64,000 nt of DNA. It comes from Kitagawia praeruptora (lineage: Eukaryota; Streptophyta; Magnoliopsida; Apiales; Apiaceae). Both the position numbers and the translations under genes were made by a program. Below, in pieces: positions 11,053-22,549 of this stretch (position 1 is its first letter; each line of letters starts with the position of its first letter). The notes under the pieces are model-generated. The model made no database searches. It saw nothing but the letters and a program-made list of their open reading frames with translations, and was not told the DNA's origin. The stretch lies in NCBI GenBank assembly GCA_037693485.1, contig CM075348.1, forward strand, positions 4,588,001 to 4,652,000, written 5' to 3'.

Positions 11053-11576
11053 AAAGGACAAAACACGAAAGAACATACCTCCCTCCTAGGGAGACCTGCA
11101 ACTGCAAGGGTGAGCTTTACATTTTCTTGTTGGGATTCCTTCGCCAACTGTGTGTGAGCAAATCGATTGATGGAATTTGCACCTCTCTCCAAACTTTGCA
11201 TTCTCTACTTTTCATATAAAACTGACGCTGCAGACTGATTAATAAGTGATTGTTCGAGCTTCTTATGAGTTATGGATTTTGGAAAAAATAAAATATAGCG
11301 AGACGAGAGACTATAATTTTTATTAATAAGTTTTTTTTAATGGTATTTTGAACGAAATTTGTTCCCTATCATATTTTGGTTTCTTCTTTAGAATTCTTTT
11401 TTCTCTATAATGTTATATTAATTTTTTAAAAAGATAACAAAATAAATTTTGTATTATAGTTATCATTATTTTGTTTATAATATATTTATTAAAACTTGGG
11501 TTAAAAACCTATGATCAATTCTCAAAAAATATATCAATAAAAATAATGAAAACGTGTTTTCACACACTATTTTATA
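11053..11576. other. AT-rich intergenic stretch
   Basis: No gene or repeat boundaries identified apart from the start of the following MITE. Confidence 0.3.
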
Positions 11577-11856
11577 CCCTCTCTGTCCAACATTTCTTAA
11601 CATGGGGCTGGGCACGGATACCAAGAATAGTGGTTATGATATTATTAAAATAAATAAAGTAGTGGGTGTAATAGTGATTTTATTGTTAAAATAAATGAAG
11701 TAGTGTGTGTAATAGTGTAAAATATTGAAAAAGTGGAGTGAAATAGTGGATGTAAGAATGTATTTTATTATTAAAAGTTACTATTTTTAGTAATGTAAAG
11801 AATTGGTGGGACGTCCCAAAAAGGAAATTGTAAAGAAATGGATGGAACAGAGGGAG
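11577..11856. mobile_element. Stowaway-like MITE (280 bp)
   Basis: The left end CCCTCTCTGTCC and the right end GGAACAGAGGGAG are imperfect inverted repeats close to the Stowaway (Tc1/mariner) terminus CTCCCTCYGT, with TA dinucleotides outside both ends. No coding content. The same family occurs at 17695-18400. Confidence 0.8.
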
Positions 11857-11868
11857 TACAATCTAACA

Positions 11869-13000
11869 GCATCTCCAACCATGCCAATCCCTTAGTTAAA
11901 AGTGTGTCAAACATGCCTTAAATAAAAATTTTAGAGATTGTGTAAAAAAAAAAATCATAAGAGCATCTCCAACCATGTAGAGCCCTTAGGGCATCTCCAA
12001 CCCTCTAAAACCCTTAGCTAAATTTGAATAAATGATACCATAAATAAAAGTTATAGAGAATATGTAAAAAATTCTTCACTCCAACCATATGTTCCTGTTG
12101 TCTAAATATTTAGCCAATCCCATGAGGTTGGCTATATTTGTCGAACGGCTAGAGACCTGTAAGAAGATTACACATCATCTATTACCATAATAAAATAATA
12201 TATTCTATTTATAACAACTTGAAATAATAATAACATACTATTTTTAAAAAATAGCCAATCATTATAGCCAATACCGTCGGAGTACAATGCCTTACATGTT
12301 CATTAAATTTTACATAATCAGTATTTTATATCATTTTAGCCAGCCAATTTGGCCAATACCATTGGAGATGCTTTTAGGTAAAAATTAAGATAAATTACCT
12401 TAAATAATAATTATAGAGATTTTGTAAAATTTTGTCCACTCTCTTAGGTAAAAATTTAGATAATCACAGTTGGTTGGCTATATTTGTCGAACCTTTAGCA
12501 ACCTGTAGTAAAACTTCACATCATCAATTACCATATTTAAATTATACATTCTATTTTTAAAAACTTAAAATAATAATAACATACCTTTTTTAAAATATAG
12601 CCAACCAATATAGTCAATTCCATTGGAGTAAAACACGTTACAGGTTCAGCAAATTTTACATAATCAATATTTAGCCAATCACTTTTACAAAACACCGTTG
12701 GAGATGCTCTAACATTACTGTTATCTAAAATTTTAGATAATCTGATTATATTGGCTATATTTGTAGAACCTCTAGAGACCTGTAATGAAACTCCACATCA
12801 TCAATTACCATATTAAAATAATAAAATTATATTTTTAACAACTTGAAATAATAATAACATGATATTTTTGAAATATAACTAATCATTATAGCCAACTACA
12901 TTGGAGTACAACATCTTACAGGTTTAACAAATATCTTACATGTTTAGCAAATATTAATTTAGCCAATAATTTTTAGATAACCCCATTGTAGATGCTCTAA
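11869..13000. mobile_element. Cluster of GCATCTCCAACC-ended MITEs, three units
   Basis: Three left-type ends (GCATCTCCAACC at about 11869, 11963 and 11991) are answered by three right-type ends (TTGGAGATGC or TTGTAGATGC at about 12362, 12699 and 12985). Inside, a module of about 290 bp (TTGGCTATATTTGT, CCTGTA, CATCATC, AATAATAATAACAT, ATAGCCAA, TTTTACATAATCA) repeats three times. TTA/TAA next to some ends suggests a Tourist/PIF-Harbinger origin, but this is uncertain. Confidence 0.6.
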
Positions 13001-13067
13001 GAATAACAAATTTATACCGAAATATAATGTAAAAGGTTGTTAACCCTTTTTATCACAATTTTAATTA

Positions 13068-14015
13068 GACTAAATTGCATTTCGCAACCCTTTGTTTCTT
13101 TCCAAAATCACTTTGGTATTCATAGTTTGCATAAATGCACTTTGCAACCCACAACTTAATTTGCTGGTTCAAATTGCACCCCTTTCGTCTGTTTTTGACC
13201 AAATTGCCCTTGATAATTAAGGAAAATTTTAAAAAAATTAAGGAAAAATTCGAAAAAATTAGGAAAAATTCGAAAAATAAAAAAAAAATTTAAAAAAATT
13301 TAGGAAAAAATCGAAAAATTAGAAATTTTTTTAAAAAATTTAGGAAAAATTCGAAAAATTAGAAAAAGTTAGGAAAATTTTAAAAAAAAATTAGGAAAAA
13401 TTCGAAAAATTAGGAAAAATTCAAAATATCGGAAAAAATTTCGATTTAGGAAAAATTTCAAAATTAGGAAAAATTCAAAATTTCGAAAAATAAAATATGG
13501 CATAACAATAAAAATCGAAAAATTTAGTACTTTTTAAAAAATAAAATATGGAAAATTGCAATTTTTCGAATTTTTGCTTTTTCCAAAATTTTGAATTTTT
13601 CCTAAATTTTCGTATTTTCGAATTTTTCCTAATTTTTTTTTGAATTTTTCATAAATTTTCGAATTTTTGAAAATATCCCTTAGTTTATTAAAAATTTTCG
13701 AATTTTTGCTTTTTCCTACATTTCGAATTTTTCCTAAATTTTCGAATTTTCTAATTTTTCCTTATTTTTTTCGAATTTTCCCCTTTTTTTTTTGAATTTT
13801 TCTTAATTTTGTAATTTTTTCCTAAGTTTTCGAATTTTTCCTTAATTTTTTTAAAATTTTCCTTAATTATCAAGGGCAATTTGGTCAAAAACAGACGAAA
13901 AGGGTGCAATTTGAACCGGCAAATTAAGTTGTGGGTTGCAAAGTGCATTTATGCAAACTATGAATACCAAAGTGATTTTGGAAAGAACCAAAGGGTTGCG
14001 AAATGCAATTTAGTC
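13068..14015. mobile_element. Long-TIR MULE, non-autonomous (948 bp)
   Basis: Terminal inverted repeats of about 150 bp: the left starts GACTAAATTGCATTTCGCAA, the right ends in its complement. A perfect 9-bp target duplication TTTTAATTA flanks it (13059-13067 and 14016-14024). The middle is a low-complexity series of GGAAAAATTCGAAAAATTA-like units, itself roughly inverted about the centre. A related repeat at about 14700-14735 shows the uninterrupted target. No transposase. Confidence 0.92.
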
Positions 14016-14024
14016 TTTTAATTA

Positions 14025-14880
14025 AAATGATCCAAAATATCAAAAGTCAGGAAAATGACCCTTTTTACCACATAATAACGCATTTTCAAGTTGCATTTAT
14101 AAAAAACGTAGTTTTATGATGCGTTTTCTGTACTTTTAAACAGTACGCATCAGTCGTGTTTCTTGAGGGAAAAAATAAAAATAAAAGGAACGCAAAGCGT
14201 TAACATAAAAGAAAGAAGAAGCCCAACACCATTTCAGGCCCAATAGCTGCCAGCCTACTAAAAAATTCACCGGTTTCAAAATTTTTTATAAACGTAATTA
14301 AAACTTTCATTTATTAGTGATAGTAAGGGCCATTTCATTCAAAAATAATATTTTGGATAATTTAACTTCAAATTATGATTAAAAGAATTTTTTCTTGTTA
14401 ACAAATCTATACCGAAATATAATGAAAACTGAAAAGAAAACTACATATAACAAATCGATTAAATAAAATTTAACAAAAACAACTAAAAAATGCGAAACTA
14501 ATATGTGAAGGGTAAATTGCAAATGAAAAGGGACAAATCTACGTGTAATCGAATCTCAAAGTGTAAACATATATTAATTGACAGTTTAATTCTTTAAATT
14601 GACTTTGATGAAGATTGAATGTCAATAAAATTATAAATTTGAGCATGATTCGAAGAAGACACCATAGTTTCAAGGGAAGAAAAGTCGGGTGATGATCTTT
14701 TTTTATCACAATTTTTATTAAAATAATCCAAAATATCATAATTGAAAAAAAATGATTCTTTTTATCACATAAAAATATATTGGCGTGTTGCGTTTTCGGA
14801 ACACGCATGTTCAACATGCGTTTCTTCATGTATTTTCTAAAAGAAGGAGCAAAACGCATGATCAAATTGCGTTACTACTC
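14025..14880. repeat. Two diverged copies of an unnamed repeat with GCGT/ACGC dyads
   Basis: The sequence around the long-TIR MULE (13035-13058 joined to 14025-14110) is copied at about 14690-14790: TTTATCACAATTTT, ATCCAAAATATCA, CTTTTTA(C/T)CACATAA follow in the same order. Both copies lead into ACGCAT/ATGCGT motifs (about 14080 and 14800-14875) like those of the MULE family further right. A shared text ACAAATNTATACCGAAATATAATG occurs at about 13015 and 14400. Element ends not resolved. Confidence 0.5.
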
Positions 14881-15525
14881 CATTAAAAAATTATAAAAAA
14901 TTGTGAACGTAATCTATTCTTGCGTTAGTAGAAGGAAATTTCACCGGCACTATAACGACCTAGAAAATTGCGTAATTAAAAATTTATTATTTAATATTAA
15001 GTGTAGATTATATGATGTGATTATTTGTGAGAAGGTTAATACATGTGATAATGTGTTCATGAGTGTATATGATGATTGGTGTGTGCCGTGTAAGTCTGTG
15101 TTTTTTATTTATATTTTTGAGGATTTATATGTGTTTAAATCATGCATTATTGATCTTCTAAAATTTTTATAAAATCATTGGAGTTACTAAAAATCGTGAA
15201 TTTTTTATGTTATCATCTTTATGATGATATTATTGAGTTTTTAAAATTATCGGGAGAATTATTTTGGGTGTTTAAATATTTTAAAATGATTTTAAAAGCT
15301 TTATTGTATTTAAAGGATCTTTAATTGTAAAATTCATATTTAATTCATTTTTTATCCTAAAAATGTTTTAAAATTATGGAAATGTTTGTAATTTCATAAA
15401 ATTTATTCTAGAATTTTTAAAATTATTTTTCTGTTAATTTCCTGTGTAAATTTGATTTTAAAATGATTTAAAAATCAGAAATATGGTTGATTTTCAGAGT
15501 TATGTAATTACAGAAATTTCACCCA
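14881..15525. other. AT-rich intergenic stretch
   Basis: Contains an 89-codon open frame (14903-15172) with no recognisable motif. Otherwise repetitive TTTAAAAT-type sequence. Confidence 0.3.
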
Positions 15526-15534
15526 TTTCTTTTA

Positions 15535-16645
15535 GGGTGAAAGCCCTGTATATCACTTTTACATGTGATTGTGCCCAAAATAACACTTGACGGAAAAGCT
15601 ACCCAAAATAATTAAACGACTACGCATTTGGAAAATGCGAATACTGGCTGCGCATTGGCGCGATGCATACTCTTCAGTTTTTTATTTTTATAATCCACCT
15701 ACGCATGCAGGGCATGCGTGTGTTTTGTATATTCAATTTCAACTACGCATCTCTTTGATGCGTGATTTGTTTCTTTTTTCTTTTTTTTTAAATTTCAACA
15801 AGCTAGCTCTTGCTTTTGGATCATGCGTGGTTCGATAAACATATTTCTTGGGTGGGAAAGAACCACGCATTTTGAACATGTGTAATATTATTTTTTTTAA
15901 ACAAATTTTTTTAAAAATAAATTAAAATCTGCCATATCTAAAACCCAAAATTAAACTATTGAACTTCAAAAGTTAAGTGTTGAACCCCAAAGAGAATAAA
16001 TATAAAATTCAAAAATTTTAATTGAAAAATTTAATATTTCTTACTGAGTCCAATCTTGGGCTACACCTTTATACACTACTAAAATAGTAATAGTATTTAA
16101 AAAGCGCCCCTGGAGGGGCCCATTTTAAGAAAATAAAAAATAAAATTAAACCCCAATCCAAATAGGCCTTAAGTTCGTATACTGTTTATTCCTCGTTTTG
16201 AATATTTCTAAAAACCCAAAATGGAACTGTTGAATCCCAAATGTTAACTATTGAAACCCTAAGCGAATATTTTTAAACCCCAAATGGAACTCTTTGAACC
16301 CCAAATAAAAACTATTTAATCCCAAAAGAAAGATCGATAAAATTTAATATATTAAATTAAAAAAATAATATATAAAAATTTTATATTTTAATAATTTTAA
16401 TATTTTAATAATTAAAGATTGATAGTATTGCGAGCATTACATTTATTCAACGAAACGTGATCTAATATTTTAACTGATTCAGTGACTTGAAGTCACGGAG
16501 CTTCAACCAGGAAAAGGGGGAAAAAATCATAAAACACATGCGCATAACACAAATGCGGAGTGTGTTTGTTAGAATGGGCACAGATCCCGACAAATGATAT
16601 TTCTGGCGGTATAGATTCCACAAGTGTTATTTCGGTCATTTTTCC
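15535..16645 (+). mobile_element. N7-dyad MULE family, copy 0 (1111 bp)
   Basis: The left end is GGGTGAAAGCCCTGTATATC and the right end GGTCATTTTTCC. A perfect 9-bp target duplication TTTCTTTTA lies at 15526-15534 and 16646-16654, so it is Mutator-like. Near the ends sit 19-bp dyads ACGCAT-N7-ATGCGT or one- to two-base variants, for example the one spanning ACGCATGCAGGGCATGCGT near 15700. A GCCCCTGGAGGGGC near-palindrome at about 16111 corresponds to the CCCCTGCGGGG core of the sister copies. No transposase frame. Confidence 0.85.
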
Positions 16646-16670
16646 TTTCTTTTAAGCAAGAGAATTTGTA

Positions 16671-17430
16671 TAATATGTCCCAAATTAATGGAGCAGTTTA
16701 TAAATATGTCCCATCATGTTAATATATTAATTATATGTCCTATTATTAGTTTTTAAGTTAAATAGAGACCAATATACCCTTATTATATTAATTAAATACT
16801 ATTATAAATACACCACAATTTTTAATTTTAACCACTAAAAAGTTTTTTTATAGAACAAGAAGGGGGCAATTTTTTAATTTTGACTACTAAAAAATGTTTT
16901 TTTTACTTTGCTTAAAACAGGCCCCGCCAGGGGCACCCTTACGCAAATAAATATTAAAATTTACAATTGAAATTTTAGGACCATGTTTAATATTATAATT
17001 AAATTTAATATTACATAGCTTGGGAGAGTTTCAAAGTATTATAATTTAATTTAATATTACATAACTTGGGAGATGTTAAGTCAATTGAATTAACCATGTT
17101 ACATAGAAATGAGAAATTCAATAAAAACATAATACAAAAGAATCGAGTATTCTTACATAAATGTGAATAAACTTAGAATCATGGGCCAAATACCCCAATG
17201 GTACATTCTTACGGCCACGTGTCCATAAGTAGGCACATTTTTTTTTAAAATTAATCAAAATAAGTTTTTATCAAACATTATATCTTAAAATATTTTTTAT
17301 TAAAAAGGGTTTATTGGTCTTTTTATGCTGAAATTTGAATGAAAAATTGATTTTAGGATATATTTGAAATTTCAAATAAATATAGGACATATTTACAAAA
17401 CATGTTTCAAATTGGGACATATTATTAAAA
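16671..17430. mobile_element. Putative TIR element with TAATATGTCCCAA ends
   Basis: The left side reads TATAATATGTCCCAAATT then AAATATGTCCC; the right side reverse-complemented reads AATAATATGTCCCAATTT then AAATATGTCC, so the ends mirror each other over about 60 bp with changes. A GCCCCGCCAGGGGC near-palindrome lies inside at about 16920. No target duplication was found, so this is tentative. Confidence 0.4.
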
Positions 17431-17812
17431 AACCCCCTTTTTTTTTTTAGTAATTTCTTAGTTTTTTTGGGTCAGGAGTAATTTCTTAGTTTTAGTTATG
17501 GATAAATTGCACAATTTCGAGATGTGTTTGTACTAATTAAAGATGGGATAAATTAATTTCGTGAATTATAATTTAGCCAAGACAGAATTTATGAACAAAT
17601 CATACACGTAATAATTATATAAACTAGCGTCATTAGATTGGCTTTAATTTTTTATTTGAGTTTGGTTTCTAGTTTTATTTTAATTTAGTTTCTACTCCCT
17701 CCGTCTCGGTGAGTAGTATACATTGGATTTGGACACGAAAACCAAGAAAATATGTAAAAAATGAGTAAAGTTAGATGAAAAGTGGGTAAAGTAGTGGGGT
17801 CTATTAATTTTA

Positions 17813-18150
17813 CTAGCTTATAGCCCGTGCAAAGCACGAGTTACTTTTAATATTTTATAATTTATTTATAGTGTAATATAATATTATAAATATTAGTTAT
17901 AATATGTTATTGAAAAAATTCGAAACTTACATCTTTGTATATAATAATTTTTAGTATTAAATATAAATTAATATGTTGTTGGCAGGAATCGAACCTTGTA
18001 CCTCTGCATATAATAACTTTTAGTATTATTATATCTAACGGTCATGATCTATTTGAGTTGCTGATCTAACGGTGATAAATGAGGGATAACCAAAAGTGGG
18101 GATAACCAAAAAAGGGGTTAACCAACTACAAATTATACCCCCTTTTGCTT

Positions 18151-18202
<52 letters not shown>

Positions 18203-18206
18203 TAGA
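17813..18206 (-). mobile_element. Short non-autonomous Helitron (394 bp)
   Basis: On the minus strand it starts TCTATACTATAT, passes a (TA)n tract and ATTATAATAAGC, and ends CTCGTGCTTTGCACGGGCTATAAGCTAG. The end holds a GTGC-loop-GCAC hairpin about 10 bases before CTAG. The base before TC is A and the base after CTAG is T, the expected A|T insertion site, and there is no target duplication. No Rep/helicase; a deletion derivative. Confidence 0.85.
18151..18200. repeat. (TA)n microsatellite inside the Helitron
   Basis: About 45 bp of alternating TA near the Helitron 5' end. Similar tracts occur at 18413-18437 and 30235-30272. Confidence 0.9.
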
Positions 18207-18504
18207 TATTATAGATTTGAGATAGTGGAGGAAAGTAGTGGGTGTAATAGTGTTTTATATTATAGATTTGAGATAGTGAAGAAAAGTCAGTGGGTGTAAT
18301 AGTGTTTTTTATTATTAAAATTTTATTATTTTTGGAATGTATAGAAATGATGGTACACCCCAAAATAGTAAGTGTATAGAAATGAATGGGACAGGGGGAG
18401 TATTAGAACAAAACCATATATATATATATATATATATAGAGTCCTACTCCACTACAAATTAAAAACTAAACATTAATCCAACATTTCATGTCAATCTAAT
18501 GATC

Positions 18505-18700
18505 AAACTAGGGGTACCCCAATACAAAAGATGTCTAAAATTCTTGGCTCCATTCAGTAAAAAAAAATAAAAAATTACCGTTCACTGCTGACGTGGCAGT
18601 GGCGGCAACAGTGAACAGTATTTTTTTTTTTTTTTACTAAATGGAGCCAAGAATTTTAGACATTTTTTGTAAAGGTGCCCCTGGCGGTGCCATTAGAATA
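18505..18700. mobile_element. Small foldback element with nested dyads
   Basis: AATGTCTAAAATTCTTGGCTCC-like arms (about 18528-18562 and 18635-18668) are inverted copies. Inside lie A-run/T-run arms and a GTTCACTG...CAGTGAAC pair around CTGACGTGGCAG. Outer ends GGGGTACC and GGTGCCCC may be the true termini. Probably a MITE; superfamily unresolved. Confidence 0.6.
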
Positions 18701-19189
18701 AATGAAATATAAAATATTTTATGTTAGTTTGTAGTTTGTATTTAAGGATTGGTTTGTATTTGAGCAAAAACCTATATATATAAGATTAAGATTTTACACT
18801 TTCAATTTAATATTTTACTCTACCTTGAATTATTAAAATTTGATATGGACGATTTTACGGCCCATATGAAATTAACAAAATAATCTTTAATTTAATTTAG
18901 TGATGGTTTAACAATTATTTTTCAATTAAATCTACGCAAAAAATGACATTTTTTTACATAGAAAATTTTATTTGATTTATGAATTGTACTTATAATTCGT
19001 TTTGATTATCAAAATACCCTTGTAATTATTTGAATATAGTTCTATTAACAACCAAATACAATTTTAATAATAAGTGTAAGAGTGATTTGTTCAAAATTTT
19101 GATAATCGATACTCTGGTCCTCTATTTTTTATTGGTTCCACTATCACCTCTATTTTTTACGAACTTATCAATTTGATGTATATGAAATA
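18701..19189. repeat. Diverged dispersed repeat related to 31.5-32.5 kb
   Basis: Around 18840-18925 the text (ATGGACGATTTTACGGCCCAT, AAAATAATCTTTAATTTA, GATGGTTTAACAATTATT) closely follows the tandemly duplicated segment at about 31680-31760 inside the large Helitron, which points to a common transposable source. No coding content. Confidence 0.45.
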
Positions 19190-20127
19190 CTAGCTTATAA
19201 CCCGTGCGGGTTTATTTTGATATGTTATAAATTTTATTTTATTTTATAATTATGTTTTTATATAATCATTAATTTTAAATTTATTTTTAATTTTAATTTA
19301 AAAAAAATTGAAGTAAATTTAATAAGCGATTCGCATGATTTAAATTTATATAATAAAATTTTAAATTAAATATATCATTGACGGTATTCGAACCTTGAAT
19401 ATTTAGTAAAGTAATTAAATCATTAAGTAAACCTTATAATTACATCTAACGGTTCTTATTAATTACTAAAAATATAACCGTAATATGGTGTCATATTTTT
19501 GAGTATACATTAATGATTGTAAATTTATGTTTTAAATTAAAGGTAGTGTATTTAATTAGAAAAGAAATATTAATGATTGGAAGATTATGATTGCAAAATT
19601 ATGTTTTAATCTTAAAGGTAATGTGTTTTAATTAGAAAAAGAATATTAATTATTGGAAGATACGATATTTTAGGTGTGTATAAAGGGTAATATGTTCCAT
19701 TAAATTAAACGTCTTTTTTTTCAAAAAAAAAAAATTAAACGTCTTTTAAATTTATTGATAGATAAATAGTTTAGGTATTTATTAAATTTTAGTTAATAGT
19801 AATATAATTATCAATTTAATTATTTTTTAAATTTTAATTTAATATAATTTAATATAATAATTGGAAGATATGATATTTTAGGTGTGTATAAAGGGTAATA
19901 TGTTCAATTAAAAGTAAACGATTGAAAGATAAGATATTTTAGGTATTTATTAAATATTAGTTAATAGTACAATTATGTTTTTATATAATTAACAATTTAA
20001 TAATTTTTTAAATTTTAATTTAATATAATTTAATATACTCATATATACGTATTATACTAATATTTTCTTATTATAAACAAAGTGTATGGATTTTTAATAT
20101 ATTTTATTAATAATTGAAAATATGGTG
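19190..20127 (-). mobile_element. Helitron 3' terminus and body, 5' end not found
   Basis: CTAGCTTATAACCCGTGCGGGTT at 19190 is the mirror of a Helitron 3' end: an AACCCG-TG-CGGGTT hairpin then CTAG on the minus strand, preceded on the plus strand by A. The body shares the ATTCGAACCTT and ATCTAACGGT segments with the Helitron at 17813-18206. Internal modules (GGTGTGTATAAAGGGTAATATGTT) repeat two to three times to about 20100. It probably continues beyond the MULE at 20137-20987; its TC end was not located. Confidence 0.6.
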
Positions 20128-20136
20128 TGATATTTT

Positions 20137-20987
20137 GGGTTGATGACCAGAATATCCACATTTCATTTCCATTTGCCCAAAATGTCTATATTCAAAACAC
20201 TCCGTCCTTTTTACCCACAGCCGCGCACTCTGACAATGCGTACATGCTATACGCATTTAGGGAATGCGTAGTCAAACTATACGCATTTAACAGATGCGTA
20301 GTCTTTGTAATTTCAGTTCCTACAAAGCCCAACAGTAACCACGTATACGCATAATGGAAATGCGTGAAAGGGAATACGCATCTACAACATGTGTATTGGT
20401 GGGTACTGTTCATCTTCTTCAACAGCAGCTGGCGACGAATTTTACGACCAAAACTTTAACCAAACCATTCGCTCTCTCCAGGGATCATTCAGTCACGTAT
20501 TATAGACCAAAATCATCGTCTTGTCATCCTCTACAAATATATGTCGTTACATTTTCGTTTCTTTTGCCGGATTCGAAAGCCCCAAAACCAACCTTATTTT
20601 TCGATTAGCTTTCCGGCGACGCCACGAATGCCCCTGCGGGGCCAAAACTCGACAAAGGGACGGGGGAAAATGGATAGGCAAGTCTGGGAAACATTTTGAC
20701 GTCCTGAAAAAGACCGGAGGTTGCAGGAGGAGGGAGAACAGGGACAGGCGATTATGGTGGCGATTTTCGATCGACTGAGAGCCGGAGAAGAAAGTGTAAT
20801 AATGACGTGTGCTGACGTCAATACGCATCTCCATGATGCGTATCTGAGCACACGCATTTCTCTAATGCGTTTCCTGGAGTACGCAGATGAAATATGCGTA
20901 CTCCGTGGGTAAAAAGGGCGGAGTGTTTCAGAAACGGGTATTTTGGGCAGTGGATAGGGGAAAATTGGGTATTTTGGGCAATTTCTC
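20137..20987 (+). mobile_element. N7-dyad MULE family, copy 1 (851 bp)
   Basis: Ends GGGTTGATGACC and (reverse complement of right) GAGAAATTGCCCAAAATACCC. Target duplication TGATATTTT/TAATATTTT (8 of 9 match) at 20128-20136 and 20988-20996. Seven 19-bp dyads ACGCAT-N7-ATGCGT (some with one or two changes) sit at 20251, 20281, 20347, 20376, 20823, 20852 and 20881. Inner terminal repeats (AAAACACTCCG / CGGAGTGTTT) are also mirrored. The GC-rich core includes GCCCCTGCGGGGCCAAAA. Overlapping open frames in the core look non-coding. It interrupts the Helitron-like sequence on both sides. Confidence 0.9.
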
Positions 20988-20996
20988 TAATATTTT

Positions 20997-21710
20997 TGGG
21001 TATATATTAATGATTGTAAGCTTAGTTTTAAAAAAAAGGTAACGTATTTTAATTAGAAAGGAAATATTAATGATTTGAAGATATGGTACGATTCATGTTT
21101 TTATAAAAGTTAATATCTTCAACTAAAAGTAAATGTGAAAATGATAATGGTCAATTACCATTAATTTTATTATGTCATTATTTATTATAATAATTACGAT
21201 AACCAAACTGAAAACCAAACCAACCAAACTTTCAATTTTTCGGTTTTAATATATTAGACAAATTATAATAAGTTAAAACATTTTTTAAATTTTTTTTTAC
21301 ATTTTCTTTTATTATTTTTAATAATATATTTATAAAGAAATAATCTTGTTAAATGAAAATAATTTTTGGTCTAAACAATATCATTAATCAAATTTTTATG
21401 ATAAGTCTAAATACTAATTTATATTATATATATTACATAGAAAAGTTAGTGATCAAATTTAAACCACAATTAACCTAAAAATTAGAAATCAGTATCTTCA
21501 CTCCATATTCACATCCTAGATGACATCACTTACCTTCTATATGTAATAATCATTACATCATCCACCCCTATATAACATCACCATGACATCATCGATTCAG
21601 ATCGTATCTCACAAACCCATTCTGGCCCACCTGGACCCACAATTAGGCCTACTCGAGCCCAGACGGGATCAATCTTAGGTCCACCCCGCAACCCACCATG
21701 GCATCACCTA
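20997..21710. other. Continuation of the interrupted repeat, then intergenic
   Basis: 20997-21130 repeats the TATATTAATGATTGTAA / GTATTTTAATTAGAAAGGAAATATTAATGAT text seen at about 19500-19580, so it belongs to the same dispersed element. After about 21150 no structure recognised. Confidence 0.4.
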
Positions 21711-21719
21711 GCCCCTAAA

Positions 21720-22540
21720 GGGTGAAAGCCCTGTATATCATTTTTAGAAGTGATTGTGCCCAAAATAACAATATGCGCGCGAGGTGACCAAAATAACATT
21801 TTGAACACGCATTGGCGGCATGCGAATAGGACTACGCATTTACACAATGCGTGCACTATGTAAATCCCACTTCTGTAGATTGGACAGTACATGGGTATAC
21901 GCATGTTGAACATGCGTGGATGCAGATGCGCATGTCCAACATGCGCATGCCAATCACTGTTCATCTTCTTCTACAACCGCGCCGGACGCCATTTTTCGAC
22001 AAAACTTTGACCACGCCGTTGATCCCTTTTCCGGCATCGAGCACTACTATCCTATATACCAAAACACTCATCTACTCCCCCTCTACAACCCTGTACCCTT
22101 CGATTTCCATTTGTTTCGTCGGATTTGAAAGGCCCAAAACCGAATTCTTTTCTCAGATCTATTTTCCGACGAGCCCGTACACGCCCCTGCGGGGCCAAAA
22201 AACAACAAACAAACGGATCAAAATGGAGAGGAAGTTCTGGGCTTCGTTTTGATGCCCTCAGGAGTAGTGGAGGTAGTTGGAGGGGGAGAACGGATGGAGG
22301 AGACGGGGAAGTGATAGAGAGAATGGGAGAGACGCCTGCTGCAATTTGGAAAAAATGACGTAATATGACGTCATTGCGCATCTGGGAAATGCGTTACCCC
22401 AGATGCGCAAGTTGAAAATGTGTATCACCAGCTACGCAGACCGCCATTGCGTAGTCTCGTGGTTATTTTGGGCACTGTTCGCACGAATCGTTATTTTGGG
22501 CAGTTGGGTTGTGTTTTTGTGTTATTTTGGTCATTTACTC
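21720..22540 (+). mobile_element. N7-dyad MULE family, copy 2 (821 bp)
   Basis: The left end GGGTGAAAGCCCTGTATATC is nearly identical to copy 0; the right end is GGTCATTTACTC. Target duplication GCCCCTAAA/GCCCCTAGA (8 of 9) at 21711-21719 and 22541-22549. Dyads with exact N7 spacing at 21807, 21834, 21899 and 21928, and three more near 22376-22460. The core GCCCCTGCGGGGCCAAAA and its flanks align with copies 1, 3 and 4. Confidence 0.9.
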
Positions 22541-22549
22541 GCCCCTAGA

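Larger units (their letters stand above)
17695..18400. mobile_element. Stowaway-like MITE split by a Helitron
   Basis: Left terminus CTCCCTCCGTCTC, right terminus (reverse complement) CTCCCCCTGTCCC, with TA outside both ends (17693-17694 and 18401-18402). The body (GTAGTGGG(T/G), AATAGTG, GTATAGAAATG) resembles the MITE at 11577-11856. It is interrupted at 17813-18206 by a Helitron, leaving a MITE of about 312 bp. Confidence 0.82.

Noticed and set aside
11869..13000. CRISPR-like reading of regularly spaced repeats here and at 26822-27362
   Set aside because: Units are long and diverged without unique spacers, and the setting is a plant nuclear genome.
18133..18363. Open frame with an Ile/Tyr repeat
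   Set aside because: Produced by a (TA)n microsatellite within the Helitron; likewise the Ile/Tyr-rich start at 30212.
20127..22381. Several overlapping 60-130-codon frames in the MULE cores, some sharing a CGAK-like peptide
   Set aside because: Many frames on both strands overlap, the copies are not open in one common frame, and the similarity is explained by the conserved DNA core.
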